Below are positions 26,619 to 35,206 of a stretch of DNA of 64,000 nucleotides, one piece after another. The DNA is from VRUE01 sp963706605. Its GTDB lineage: Bacteria; Actinomycetota; Thermoleophilia; Solirubrobacterales; 70-9. The notes beneath the pieces are model-generated. The model did not search any database and was not told the origin of the DNA. It worked only from the letters and a program-made list of their open reading frames with translations. Every line of letters starts with the position of its first letter. Positions within the stretch are counted from its first letter, which is position 1. Position numbers and translations under genes: made by a program. The DNA is taken from NCBI GenBank assembly GCA_963706605.1, contig OY970165.1, positions 930,001 through 994,000 on the forward strand, in the 5' to 3' direction.

Positions 26619-28353
26619 GCACCGGCGCGGCGCAGACGACGACCGGCTGTTGCGGTTGCAGTTGAGCTTCCCAGCCCCGGCCGGCGGGCACCGGTGGGAA
26701 TCGGAGCTGCGACGAACGCCCTCCGAGCGCCCCTCCCGCGGCCACCACGAAGCCGTCGGCGAAGCGGCGCACAGCGACCGGCACGGCCGGGCCCGGCCGC
26801 GGCCGGATCCAGAGCCCCCCGGCGGGCACCGGGACGGTGAGCAGCGCGGGTGCTGCAATCGGCCGGAATTCGAGGCAACCATTGCGGACTCGCGACATGC
26901 CTCCGGATCGGCCAACCCGGAGTCCGGCTGGCAACGGCCGCGGCGGACCGTCGGCCTGCTCCACCTGAATCGAGAGCACGCGAGCGATCTCGCGATCGGC
27001 GATTTCGCGGGAAGCGGGATGGGCGCTTTCGAGCTCCGCCGGCGAGAAGGCCGGGCTGCCGAAGCTGGCCTTCGCCGCGCGATACTCGCTGAGCGGCCTT
27101 TCCAGGTAGGGAACACCGGCCGGCACGTCGGAGCCGGTGGCCAGCAACGTCTGGCCGTAGGCGCGGGAGCCGAGCAGATCGGCGGCGCCGAGGACCGCGC
27201 GGTCCTGATCAGACAACTCGCGGAAAAAGGTCCCGCCGTAGTGGATCTCCCGCAGGCTGGGCAAGAGGGCGACGGCGCAGGTCGCCGCGAGGACCAGCGA
27301 ACCCCGCACCCGCCATGGCGACGCCGCGAGCGTCGCTGCAGCGAAGAGGAGAACGAGGATCACGCTCCCGTACAGGTAGCGACCGGACTGCGGCAGGCGG
27401 GCGGCGCTGGCGACCAGGCCGGTCGTCAGCCAGACGGTCAACAGTGCGGTCAACGGCGGCAGCGCCGCCCGCGGCGGGCGCCAGTCCCGCGCCAACCAGA
27501 GCGAGAGGAGAGCGATCAAGGTCGCGCCGGCCAGGGCCTGGCCCGGCCCGAGCACGAAGGTGAGGCGGGTTGCCGCCGGTTCGGTGAAGAGCCCGGTCAG
27601 CGCCGCCAGGGCCGCCGCCAGCGAGTCGAACGCGAAGGCGGGCAGGCCAGCCAGGTTCTCAAGCGAGGCCTGGCTGCCCCCACGGCGGCCATAGGCGAGC
27701 CACCAGATCGCGTAGACCGCCAACGGCAGGGCGACCACCCAGAGTCGCCGGCGCGAGGAGCGACCGTCGAGCAGGAGGATCGTCCCGGCGCCGACGATGA
27801 AGGGAATCGCGAAGCCGTTCGAGGCGATTCCGACAGTCAGCAGGAGCGCGGCGGCGGCGTCCCCGATCGTGGTGCGGCCCCCGAGCGCGATCCAGGCGGC
27901 GAGGCCGGTGGCGACGGCGATCTGGATCGGCAACGCGTGCGAGCCGATCACGACGTCATACGCCACGCCAAGGAAGAGGAAGAGCACGGTCGGCGGCAAC
28001 GCCGCGAGGGGGTCGAGCGAACGGCGCAACAGCAGGAAGAGCATCAGGGCGATCGCCAGGTGCGTCGCGAGCGCCAGCAGGTGCAACGGCAGGGCGGTGG
28101 CGGTGCCGAAGAGGCCCAGCGAGGCCTTCTCGATCAGGATCGGGACCACCGACAGGTGGCCGTTTGCCGGGTCCAGGAGTGCCGCGGCGCCGAGGCCCTG
28201 CCGGTCCAGATAGCCGAACGACCACTCGTCGACCTGCAACGTGAGCCCTCGTCCTTCCCAGAGCAGCAATGCCGCGGCGGCCGTCATCGCCAGAGCGAGG
28301 GCAAGCAGGGCAAAGCGACTGCGCCGCTTCTCATCCCATGAATCCCAGGCCAC
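26602..28353 (-). CDS. Polytopic membrane protein, GT-C-like, paralogue family member 2
   Basis: A 583-residue protein with about eleven hydrophobic spans and a C-terminal soluble region. The N-terminal loop VDEWSFGYLDRQGLG and the PANGHLSVVPILIEKASL segment align with the FQDSW and PHNEHIVLIPVAI motifs of the copies at 16089 and 31935, though diverged. The C-terminus contains PAGGLWIRPRPGPA in place of the sister proteins' beta domain. It is divergent from the phosphopantetheinyl transferase. A GT-C role is a reasonable guess only. Confidence 0.78.
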   Translation of the reverse strand: MAWDSWDEKRRSRFALLALALAMTAAAALLLWEGRGLTLQVDEWSFGYLDRQGLGAAALLDPANGHLSVVPILIEKASLGLFGTATALPLHLLALATHLAIALMLFLLLRRSLDPLAALPPTVLFLFLGVAYDVVIGSHALPIQIAVATGLAAWIALGGRTTIGDAAAALLLTVGIASNGFAIPFIVGAGTILLLDGRSSRRRLWVVALPLAVYAIWWLAYGRRGGSQASLENLAGLPAFAFDSLAAALAALTGLFTEPAATRLTFVLGPGQALAGATLIALLSLWLARDWRPPRAALPPLTALLTVWLTTGLVASAARLPQSGRYLYGSVILVLLFAAATLAASPWRVRGSLVLAATCAVALLPSLREIHYGGTFFRELSDQDRAVLGAADLLGSRAYGQTLLATGSDVPAGVPYLERPLSEYRAAKASFGSPAFSPAELESAHPASREIADREIARVLSIQVEQADGPPRPLPAGLRVGRSGGMSRVRNGCLEFRPIAAPALLTVPVPAGGLWIRPRPGPAVPVAVRRFADGFVVAAGGALGGRSSQLRFPPVPAGRGWEAQLQPQQPVVVCAAPVLSPAN

Positions 28354-28419
28354 ACCCGGACCCTAGTCAGGAAGGGTCGGCAGGGTGAGCGAGCCTGGAC
28401 CAGGCCCTACCCTTGCCCG

Positions 28420-29049
28420 ATGTTCACCGCGACCGGCGAGCTCCACGTGTGGGAAGCGAAGCTCGACTCGACCGGTTGGCCGGGCGCCGACTCCCTGCCG
28501 GCGGTGGAGCGAGAGCGCGCGACGCTGATGCAGCGCCGCGAGACACGCAAGCGCTGGGTGGCCGCACGCTGGGCCCTGCGCCGTGTGCTCGGCGATTATC
28601 TGGATCGCGAGGCAAGGGAGATTGAGCTGACGATCGGCGGCCACGGCAAGCCGGCCCTCGGGATGCCGAGCTCGCTGCAGTTCAACCTCAGCCATTCCGC
28701 CGGCCTGGCCCTGGTGGCGGTGACGGACGGGCCGGAGGTCGGCATCGACGTCGAGTGGGTCGAGACGCGACGCGACGCTCTCGCGCTCGCCTCTCGCGCC
28801 CTCGACGAAACCGACGTGGCGGCGGTGAGAGCGGCTGACCCCAGCGCAAGACCGGCCGTCTTCCACGCGGCCTGGACCCGCCGTGAGGCGATCGTCAAGT
28901 GCCTGGGAACCGGCCTCGGAGCTCAGCGCCCCGACACGACGGTGGTCGTCTCGGGGCTGGATGCCCCCTCCGGCTTCGCCGCGGCGGTGGCTGTCGCAGC
29001 CGACGCGATGCCGCCGATACGGCGCTTCGCTATCGGGCCGAGCTCTTAG
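28420..29049 (+). CDS. 4'-phosphopantetheinyl transferase (Sfp type)
   Basis: A 209-residue enzyme that moves phosphopantetheine from CoA to a carrier-protein serine. It has the family motifs GKPAL (P1), FNLSHS (P1a), VGIDVEWVE with the Mg-binding Asp and Glu, and WTRREAIVKCLGTGL (P3). The length matches Sfp-type proteins with some truncation at the C-terminus. No carrier protein, PKS or NRPS is visible, so its partner lies elsewhere. It overlaps the convergent membrane gene by 20 bases. Confidence 0.92.
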   Translation: MFTATGELHVWEAKLDSTGWPGADSLPAVERERATLMQRRETRKRWVAARWALRRVLGDYLDREAREIELTIGGHGKPALGMPSSLQFNLSHSAGLALVAVTDGPEVGIDVEWVETRRDALALASRALDETDVAAVRAADPSARPAVFHAAWTRREAIVKCLGTGLGAQRPDTTVVVSGLDAPSGFAAAVAVAADAMPPIRRFAIGPSS

Positions 29050-30964
29050 GCAGCAGGAATTCGGACCCGCCGGCCTGTTCGACCGGGGTGAGCTGGTTGA
29101 AGATGTAGCGCACGAGCGGGGTTTCAGGGCGCGGCCTGCCGTTCAGCCAGAGCGCCGCCAGGCCTTCGCTGCGAATCGCGCAGGGGCGTGGGGAGGCGCG
29201 CAGCTGCTTCACGATCGGTGGCTGCGCCGAGGCTTCGAGGGCGGTTATCCAGGCGCCGGGCGCCCACGGTCGCGGCGGATCGATCCCCGACCAGAGGTAG
29301 AGGCTGTCGACGTTCGGGTAGCCGATGAAGGTCGTGCAGTGGTGGTCGTGCAGCAGGGCGACCAGCTGTTCGTATTCCGTCGCCTGCGCGGCCGGCGGGT
29401 GCATCAGGCCTGCGCCCGCGAACGGCAGCGAGGGCTGGTCGCGGTAGACGACCGCGTTGGTGACTATCGGCCGCGCCAGGTCGTCGATCGCGAACTTGGC
29501 CCCGACCGCGACGATCGCGACGCCGACGACGATCCCGAAGCGCTCCAGGGACATGGGGCCGCGCTCGGCGCTCCAGGCGCGCAGCGACGCGATCCCGTCC
29601 ACGATGCAGAGCGCGCCGACCGGGACGAACATCAGCGCGGCAATCCGCATCTGGCTGCCGGCGACCGGGTAGACCTGCAGCGTCTCAGCGACGGCCAGCG
29701 CGGGCAACAGCACCCGCAGGAAGCGCTTGTAGACATGCTCGCGGGCGCCGGCCGGTGCCACGGCGGCAACCCAGGCCAGCACCATCGCCAGCGAGTCCGG
29801 GTTGCCGGCAGCGGGACTCAGAGCGAAGGGGGCGTTCTGATCGATCGAGAACCAGATCGCCAACCCGGCGGCGCAGCGCAGCAGCCCCGGCCAGAGCGAT
29901 GACCGGCCCTCGCCGTCGGAGCGCAACCAGGAGATCAGCACCGCAACGGCCACCGCCGCGATCCCCCAATCGATCGCCGCCGGCGCCGAGATGAACGGGT
30001 CCAGGTTGGTATCGCGAACCCGCATCGCGTCGTGCACAGTCCCCTGGTAGATGTCGGACAGGGAGGGCCCGGTAAGGAGAATCGCGATCAGGATCGCGGC
30101 GAAGGCGGCAACGAAGCCGCAGGCGGCGGCGATCAGCCACTCCACCATCCGGCCGTCGCCTTCACCGCGCTCCGGGCGCAGCGGCCAAGCCGCAGCGAGG
30201 ACCGCGATGGTGGCGAGCACCTCCAGCGCCACCAGCGACTCGGCCCATTCGGAGCCAAGGTCGCGGGCGACGACGGCAAGGGGCATCGCGAGGAAGGCCG
30301 CCACCACCGGCCAACGCACCCAGCGGCGGCGGTACAGCGGCTCAATCGTGAGGACGGCGGCAAGCGGCACCGCGACGGCCGCGTAGACGCCGAGGTTGAG
30401 CTTGGTCAGCACCACCGCCGCCAACAGCGCGCCGACGACACCGCCGGCGAGCGACACCCTGCGCGGCGGGCCGCTGGCGAGGATCAGCACGAACGCGCCC
30501 AGCAGAGCGATGCTCAGGCCGTGTGGGTGCATCGGCTCGCCGATCAGCACGAAGAGGATGCCGAAGGAGACGATCATGCCGACCAGCCCGAGCAAGAGGC
30601 GGCCGCTGAGCCGCTGGACGGCAAGCCCGAACAGGCCGCTGGTCAGGACCCAGACGACGATCACCAAGAGCCGGCTGGCGTCGGTGGTGACCGACCAGCC
30701 GGTGAGCGCGAAGAAGCCGCCGAAAAGCTCGTAGTAGAAGGGGCCGTAGGGTGAGTAGACGTCGCGGTAGAGGACTTCGCCCTGGTTGAACGCCTTCAGC
30801 GTCACCAGCAGCGTTCCCTCGTCGTCGTAGGGGGAGAACAGGGTGAAGATCGCCAGGTAGGCGGCGGCGACAGCCGCGATGGCGACGAGTCCGTAGAGGA
30901 GGACCGCGGTGGCGACCGGGTGCTCGGTGCGCCAGGCGCGAAGGCGCGCAAGGCTGCTCGGCAT
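29030..30964 (-). CDS. Large polytopic membrane protein, probable GT-C/ArnT-like glycosyltransferase
   Basis: Started at ATG 30964 (MPSSLARLRAWR) it has 644 residues; a TTG at 30994 is an alternative. There are about twelve hydrophobic spans. The first periplasmic loop has SPYDDEGTLLVTL and GEVLYRDVYSPYGPFYYELFG, the acidic and Tyr/Pro-rich pattern seen in PMT/ArnT-type transferases (GT39/GT83). The C-terminal ~130 residues are soluble, with a conserved FIGYPNVDSLYLWSG. It would use a lipid-phosphate sugar outside the membrane (inference). Confidence 0.82.
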   Translation of the reverse strand: MPSSLARLRAWRTEHPVATAVLLYGLVAIAAVAAAYLAIFTLFSPYDDEGTLLVTLKAFNQGEVLYRDVYSPYGPFYYELFGGFFALTGWSVTTDASRLLVIVVWVLTSGLFGLAVQRLSGRLLLGLVGMIVSFGILFVLIGEPMHPHGLSIALLGAFVLILASGPPRRVSLAGGVVGALLAAVVLTKLNLGVYAAVAVPLAAVLTIEPLYRRRWVRWPVVAAFLAMPLAVVARDLGSEWAESLVALEVLATIAVLAAAWPLRPERGEGDGRMVEWLIAAACGFVAAFAAILIAILLTGPSLSDIYQGTVHDAMRVRDTNLDPFISAPAAIDWGIAAVAVAVLISWLRSDGEGRSSLWPGLLRCAAGLAIWFSIDQNAPFALSPAAGNPDSLAMVLAWVAAVAPAGAREHVYKRFLRVLLPALAVAETLQVYPVAGSQMRIAALMFVPVGALCIVDGIASLRAWSAERGPMSLERFGIVVGVAIVAVGAKFAIDDLARPIVTNAVVYRDQPSLPFAGAGLMHPPAAQATEYEQLVALLHDHHCTTFIGYPNVDSLYLWSGIDPPRPWAPGAWITALEASAQPPIVKQLRASPRPCAIRSEGLAALWLNGRPRPETPLVRYIFNQLTPVEQAGGSEFLLPKSSAR

Positions 30965-31043
30965 GAGTGGCGTGGCGGCGGCGCGCTCGAACAAGGCCGG
31001 GGCACGATAGCGCCCAAACCGGCCTGCACCCTCCCCGGGCGAC

Positions 31044-31877
31044 TCAGTCGGGGTCGTCGGGGCGAAGCTCGGTCAGCGACGCCTGCCGGGGGTTCCGGCG
31101 GCGGCGATCCCGCACTCGCAGACGGTAGGAGAGCGCGCCGACGTCCCTCAGCATTCCGGCGCCGGCCGGGCCGACCCGGACGCTGGAGCGCGAGTCGTGG
31201 AGGTAGAGGATCGGGACCTCGGCGATCTCGAGGCCCGCCCGATCGGCCCGCATCAGCAGCTCGACGTCGAAGGCGAAACCCGGACAGGTCTGGTCCGCCA
31301 GCAGTTGCTTCGCCGCCTCGGTCGGGAACAGCTTGAAGCCGTTCTGAGTGTCGCGCAGGCGAAGGCCGGTAAGGAGGCGGACGGCGCCGTTGAAGGCGTT
31401 GCCGAGCACCTTGCGGTGGAGCGGCCCCCGCTCGACGACAGCCCCGGCGACGGCACGCGAGCCGATCGCGATGTCGGCTCCCTCGCGGACTGCCGCGGTC
31501 AGCTTGCGCAGCTCCCCCAGCGGCGTCGAGAGATCGACGTCGGCGAGCAGCACGTACTGGCCCTGCGCCCGCTCGACCCCGGCGGCGAAGGCGGCGCCCT
31601 TCCCCCGGTTGCGGTCGAACTCGAGCACCGGCTTCAGCCGCGGCTCCTGCTCCGCGGCGGCGGCGAGCATCGCCGCGGTGCGGTCGGTGCTGCCGTCGTC
31701 GACGACCAGGGTCTCGATCAGCTCCAGGCCGGCATCGGCGACCGCCGCGTCGGCCTCATCCCTCAGCGCCGCGAACAACGCCGGCAGCCTCGCCTCCTCG
31801 TTGTAGGCGGGTATGACCAGCGAGAGCGTTGTCGTGCCGGCATCGAAAGCAGGGGGCGATGAGGTTTCGCCTGCCAC
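31044..31877 (-). CDS. Family 2 glycosyltransferase, dolichyl/polyprenyl-phosphate glucose synthase-like
   Basis: A 277-residue enzyme. LSLVIPAYNEEARLPALF and VVDDGSTDRTAAML form the nucleotide site, NRGKGAAFAAGVE and LLADVDLSTP the metal site, and GSRAVAGAVVERGPLHRKVLG and DTQNGFKLF are characteristic of ALG5-like polyprenyl-phosphate glucosyltransferases. With its neighbours on the minus strand it probably supplies a lipid-linked sugar to the membrane transferases. Confidence 0.9.
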   Translation of the reverse strand: MAGETSSPPAFDAGTTTLSLVIPAYNEEARLPALFAALRDEADAAVADAGLELIETLVVDDGSTDRTAAMLAAAAEQEPRLKPVLEFDRNRGKGAAFAAGVERAQGQYVLLADVDLSTPLGELRKLTAAVREGADIAIGSRAVAGAVVERGPLHRKVLGNAFNGAVRLLTGLRLRDTQNGFKLFPTEAAKQLLADQTCPGFAFDVELLMRADRAGLEIAEVPILYLHDSRSSVRVGPAGAGMLRDVGALSYRLRVRDRRRRNPRQASLTELRPDDPD

Positions 31878-31934
31878 CGCGCCAACGATAGACGGATCAC
31901 CCTTGGCAGGAGACGGGGGCTCACGCTTCGCGGG

Positions 31935-33554
31935 CTACCGCCGGCAGACCGTCGCGCCCTGCGCGGCCTCCACCTGAAGGCGCCAGGGCCGCGCCGCGCC
32001 ATCGCGGGGAATGCGAAGCAGCGTTGTCGTGCCGGCCGCGACGCCTTCGGTGACGAGCGGGTACCCGGCCGCGAACCGGCGCAGGCGGATGGTCGCCGGC
32101 CCCCCGGCGGGAATCACGATCGTCGTCAGGCCCGGGCGGAGACGAACGGGGGGCGCCGCGGGCCCGGCCGCGGCGGAGACGCAGCGGCCATGCGGAGCCC
32201 CTGCTCCGGTCCCGGTCTCGAATTCGCTCGTCACCGGCAGCGCGTTGGCAAGGAGGACGTCAGCCTGCCGCCTGCCGATCTCAGCGGCGCTCGCCAGCTC
32301 AGACGGGGTGTATGCCGGAGATCCGTATTCATCGGCGGCCTCCAGGTAGGTGCCGGCCTCGACTTCGCCCAGGAACCGGCTGCCGGCGACTTCCGAGGTC
32401 AGCGCGAAGGCCGGGTCGACGGTGCGGCGGGCGATCTCGATCGCGCCGAGGTCGGCCCGCGTCAAAACGGTCTGCGAGCGGAAGAAGTCCCGGCCTTCGC
32501 GCAGGGGAACGAGGTTGAACGCCACCACCGCGGCGGTGACGGCGGCGCCGGCGAGGACGGCCCGCCTGCCGGGGCGCACCCCGTTCAGCAGATTGGCGGC
32601 GATCAGCACGGCGAAGGCCGCCCCCATGTACAGGTACCGGCTCGAGTACGCCTCCCTGCCGGGGATGTAGTTGAAGGCCGCCAGGAACCAGAACGCCCCC
32701 GCGGAGGTGAGGACCGGCCAGAGGCGGGGGGAGAAACCCGGCTTGCGCCGCTGGCCGTAGACGATCAGACCGACGAGCACGGCGAGGACGACGAAGCCCC
32801 ATTTCGAGCGGCCGACCGCTTCGTCGGCGATCGTGCTCAGGGCGAGCAGCGAGTCGATCGAGGCGGCGAGGCTCTTGACGACGAAGAGCGGAGAGACCAG
32901 CACGTTGTGGAGGGTCATCTGGCTTTCGGCGTCATGTCCCCAGCCCGCGTACCAGGCGGCGTAGAGCAGCAGGGGAACGGCGGCGACATAGGCACGGCGA
33001 AGGCCGCGTCCGTGGCGGCGCTGGAGGACGTCCACCGCGGCCCCCAGCGCAAACGCCACCCCCAGGCTGGAGAAGCCGACCGAGACCACGAGGAAGGCGC
33101 AGGCCGCGACGTCCCCCCTCTGGTCGTCGCGATCCAGGGCGAGCAGCATCGCGACCCCGAACAGGAACGAGCCGACCAGCCCGACCTGGAATGGCCAGAG
33201 AAGGTCCTGCCAGGCGGGGCCGAGGAAGAGCAGCACCACGACGGCCATCAGGGCGGCCCAGGGGCCGACCCGGCGGCGGACGTAGAAGAACACCAGGGTC
33301 GCCGTGGCGAGCAGCGCAGCCGTCAGCACGACGAAGCCCGGCATCACCGAGTTCATCCCGAAGAGGCGCAGGAGCAGCTGCTGGATCGCCACCGGGATCA
33401 CCACGATGTGCTCGTTGTGGGGCAGGAGGAACGCGTCGGCGGAGAACCCGCGCCTGTTCAGCAGGAACTCCCAGGAGTCCTGGAAGTAGGTCAATCCCGA
33501 AGCGAATGTGAGCAGCACGAACCCGGCGGCGAGCAGCGCCGCCGCGAGCAACAC
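31935..33554 (-). CDS. Polytopic membrane protein, GT-C-like, paralogue family member 3
   Basis: A 539-residue protein started at GTG 33554, the only start before an upstream in-frame stop (33591-33593). FQDSWEFLLNRRGFSAD and PHNEHIVVIPVAIQQL are nearly identical to the copy at 16089. About ten spans follow, then the shared REAYSSRYLYMGAAF segment and a C-terminal beta domain ending PAGGPATIRLRRFAAG and LLRIPRDGAARPWRL. The start lies 14 bases before the stop of the upstream glycosidase gene's region, so both are probably one operon. Confidence 0.8.
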   Translation of the reverse strand: MLLAAALLAAGFVLLTFASGLTYFQDSWEFLLNRRGFSADAFLLPHNEHIVVIPVAIQQLLLRLFGMNSVMPGFVVLTAALLATATLVFFYVRRRVGPWAALMAVVVLLFLGPAWQDLLWPFQVGLVGSFLFGVAMLLALDRDDQRGDVAACAFLVVSVGFSSLGVAFALGAAVDVLQRRHGRGLRRAYVAAVPLLLYAAWYAGWGHDAESQMTLHNVLVSPLFVVKSLAASIDSLLALSTIADEAVGRSKWGFVVLAVLVGLIVYGQRRKPGFSPRLWPVLTSAGAFWFLAAFNYIPGREAYSSRYLYMGAAFAVLIAANLLNGVRPGRRAVLAGAAVTAAVVAFNLVPLREGRDFFRSQTVLTRADLGAIEIARRTVDPAFALTSEVAGSRFLGEVEAGTYLEAADEYGSPAYTPSELASAAEIGRRQADVLLANALPVTSEFETGTGAGAPHGRCVSAAAGPAAPPVRLRPGLTTIVIPAGGPATIRLRRFAAGYPLVTEGVAAGTTTLLRIPRDGAARPWRLQVEAAQGATVCRR

Positions 33555-33567
33555 GAGCGAGACGTTC

Positions 33568-34695
33568 CTACGGACGGACGCTGCCTCCGGTCAAGCCGAC
33601 GAAGGCATGCCAGGCCGGCTTGGCACTGAAGCTCGCACCTTCGCGGAAGAAGCCGACCGAGTCGCAAAAGGTGCAGGCGCCGGCGATGTCCTTCCAGGAG
33701 AACCAGTAGACCTGCTTCAGGTCAAGGCGTCGCTGGTTTTCGAGCAGGTAGTCGTAGGCGCCGCGCAGCTGGCGCACCTGGCCGCCCGCGCCCTGCTCGA
33801 AAGCAACCTGGGCGAAGTCGTTCTGGGAGCCCCAGCCCATCTCGGTGATGTAGAGGCCGACGTGGTCGTGGTTCTCCACCGTCACCTCGTGGAACCCCTC
33901 GACGATTTCTTCCAACGTTTCGGCGTCGACCGCGTAGGGATGCAGGGAGACGCCGTCGAAGCGGTTTTTGAGGCCGGGCACGCGGTAGAGCCGTTCGAGG
34001 AACGTCGCCGCCGGCATGCCCCGCTTTCCCTTCGCCGTGGGTTCCCCGAAGAAGCCGGCCAGGATGACCTTGGCGCTCGGGTTCGTGCTTTTGATCGCCG
34101 TGCTCGAGATCTGCACCAGCTTCGCGTAGTTGGACGGCGAGACCGGATAGGCGAAGTAGAAGAAGTTGGGCTCGTTCCAGATCTGCCAGGCCCGAATCGG
34201 CATCGGCTTGACGATCGCCGGTTCGTAGTTGACGCCTTCGTGTCGGTGCTCGCGCCAGAATTCGCCCCCGGGTCCGTATCGCTTCACCGCCGCTTGCAGA
34301 AAGGCTGCCCAGGCCGCGCGCTGCTTCGCGTTGCTCACCGGCAGCGTCGTCGACTTTCGGGCCAGCCAGGGCGGCGTCGAGCCGATCGAGGGCAGCACCT
34401 GCAACCCGGCGCGAGCGGCGACGGTCACGGTCTGGTCGAAGCTCGTCCACTGATAGCCGCCCGTTTCCGTCGGCTGGATCCCCGACCAGACCATCGGCCA
34501 GCGCACGCTTTCGATCCCGCCCGCCTTCATGTAGCTCGCGTCCTCGGGGGTGAGGATCGACTGCGGCGCGACGCCGAAAAAACCCTTCGGCACATGGCTC
34601 GGCACATGGTTCGGCGCCCCGCTCGTGGCGGCGGCCGGCACCACCGCCACGACGGCGGCAAGGAGGAAGATTGCTGTCAGGTTGCGGAGTCTCAT
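33568..34695 (-). CDS. Secreted glycoside hydrolase, clan A (PslG/GH39-like)
   Basis: A 375-residue protein with a signal peptide (residues ~1-26, MRLRNLTAIFLLAAVVA then Ala/Val). The (beta/alpha)8 fold is indicated by GIESVRWPMVWSGIQP, IWNEPNFFYFA with the acid/base Glu, and LYITEMGWGSQ with the nucleophile Glu; the C-terminal YWFSWKD is also typical. In exopolysaccharide loci such enzymes trim or release the polymer outside the cell. Substrate unknown; three genes form a minus-strand run with it. Confidence 0.87.
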   Translation of the reverse strand: MRLRNLTAIFLLAAVVAVVPAAATSGAPNHVPSHVPKGFFGVAPQSILTPEDASYMKAGGIESVRWPMVWSGIQPTETGGYQWTSFDQTVTVAARAGLQVLPSIGSTPPWLARKSTTLPVSNAKQRAAWAAFLQAAVKRYGPGGEFWREHRHEGVNYEPAIVKPMPIRAWQIWNEPNFFYFAYPVSPSNYAKLVQISSTAIKSTNPSAKVILAGFFGEPTAKGKRGMPAATFLERLYRVPGLKNRFDGVSLHPYAVDAETLEEIVEGFHEVTVENHDHVGLYITEMGWGSQNDFAQVAFEQGAGGQVRQLRGAYDYLLENQRRLDLKQVYWFSWKDIAGACTFCDSVGFFREGASFSAKPAWHAFVGLTGGSVRP

Positions 34696-34699
34696 CGGC

Positions 34700-35167
34700 T
34701 CAGTAGCGGCCGCCCAGCTTACGGTGGTCCCAGGTCGCGACCCGCAGGGGCTTGAAGTGGATCGCCACCCGTTTCGGGGCCTGAGCTTCGAGCCCTGCCC
34801 TGGCGTCGCCCTCGACCGAGGTGATCCCCTCCGCGTAGCGGACGGTCAGCTCCTCAGCGAACCCGATCACGGTCTCGAAGTCGCGGTGGATCTCCGCCTC
34901 GGCCTCGATCATCGCGCCGCGCAGCTCTCCGTACTCGTGGCCGGTCTCGACCAGGACGGTCGCCCTCGGGTCGCGTTCCAGGTTGCGGACCTTCTGCGAT
35001 TTGGCATAGGTCCAGATCCAGACCTCGCCGTCGCGAGGCACGAACCAGAGCGGCATCGAGTGGGGCCAGCCACGGGGCCCGTTCGAGGTGACGACAGCGA
35101 CCCGCTCGCCCTCCAGCAGCTCCAGCAGCTCCGCGTCGCTTAGCTCGATCTCGCTCCGGCGGCTCAT
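34700..35167 (-). CDS. Pyridoxamine 5'-phosphate oxidase-like (FMN or F420 binding) protein
   Basis: A 155-residue split-barrel protein. It has RVAVVTSNGPRGWPHSMPLWF near the N-terminus and VWIWTYAKSQKVRNLERDPRATVLVE, the pattern of the PPOX/F420-dependent oxidoreductase class common in actinobacteria (core residues KSQKVRNLERDPRA). Length and motifs fit a homodimeric cofactor-binding enzyme. The cofactor and substrate are unknown. It precedes the secreted glycosidase by four bases in transcription order, though a functional link is doubtful. Confidence 0.85.
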   Translation of the reverse strand: MSRRSEIELSDAELLELLEGERVAVVTSNGPRGWPHSMPLWFVPRDGEVWIWTYAKSQKVRNLERDPRATVLVETGHEYGELRGAMIEAEAEIHRDFETVIGFAEELTVRYAEGITSVEGDARAGLEAQAPKRVAIHFKPLRVATWDHRKLGGRY

Positions 35168-35206
35168 GACCGGGCCGAAGACTGCCCGATCGGCGGCTCC
35201 GGCGCG

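Noticed and set aside
26563..28341. A 592-codon open frame antisense to the membrane protein at 26602-28353
   Set aside because: It is rich in Arg, Gln and Glu, has no domain and mirrors the hydrophobic codons of the real gene.
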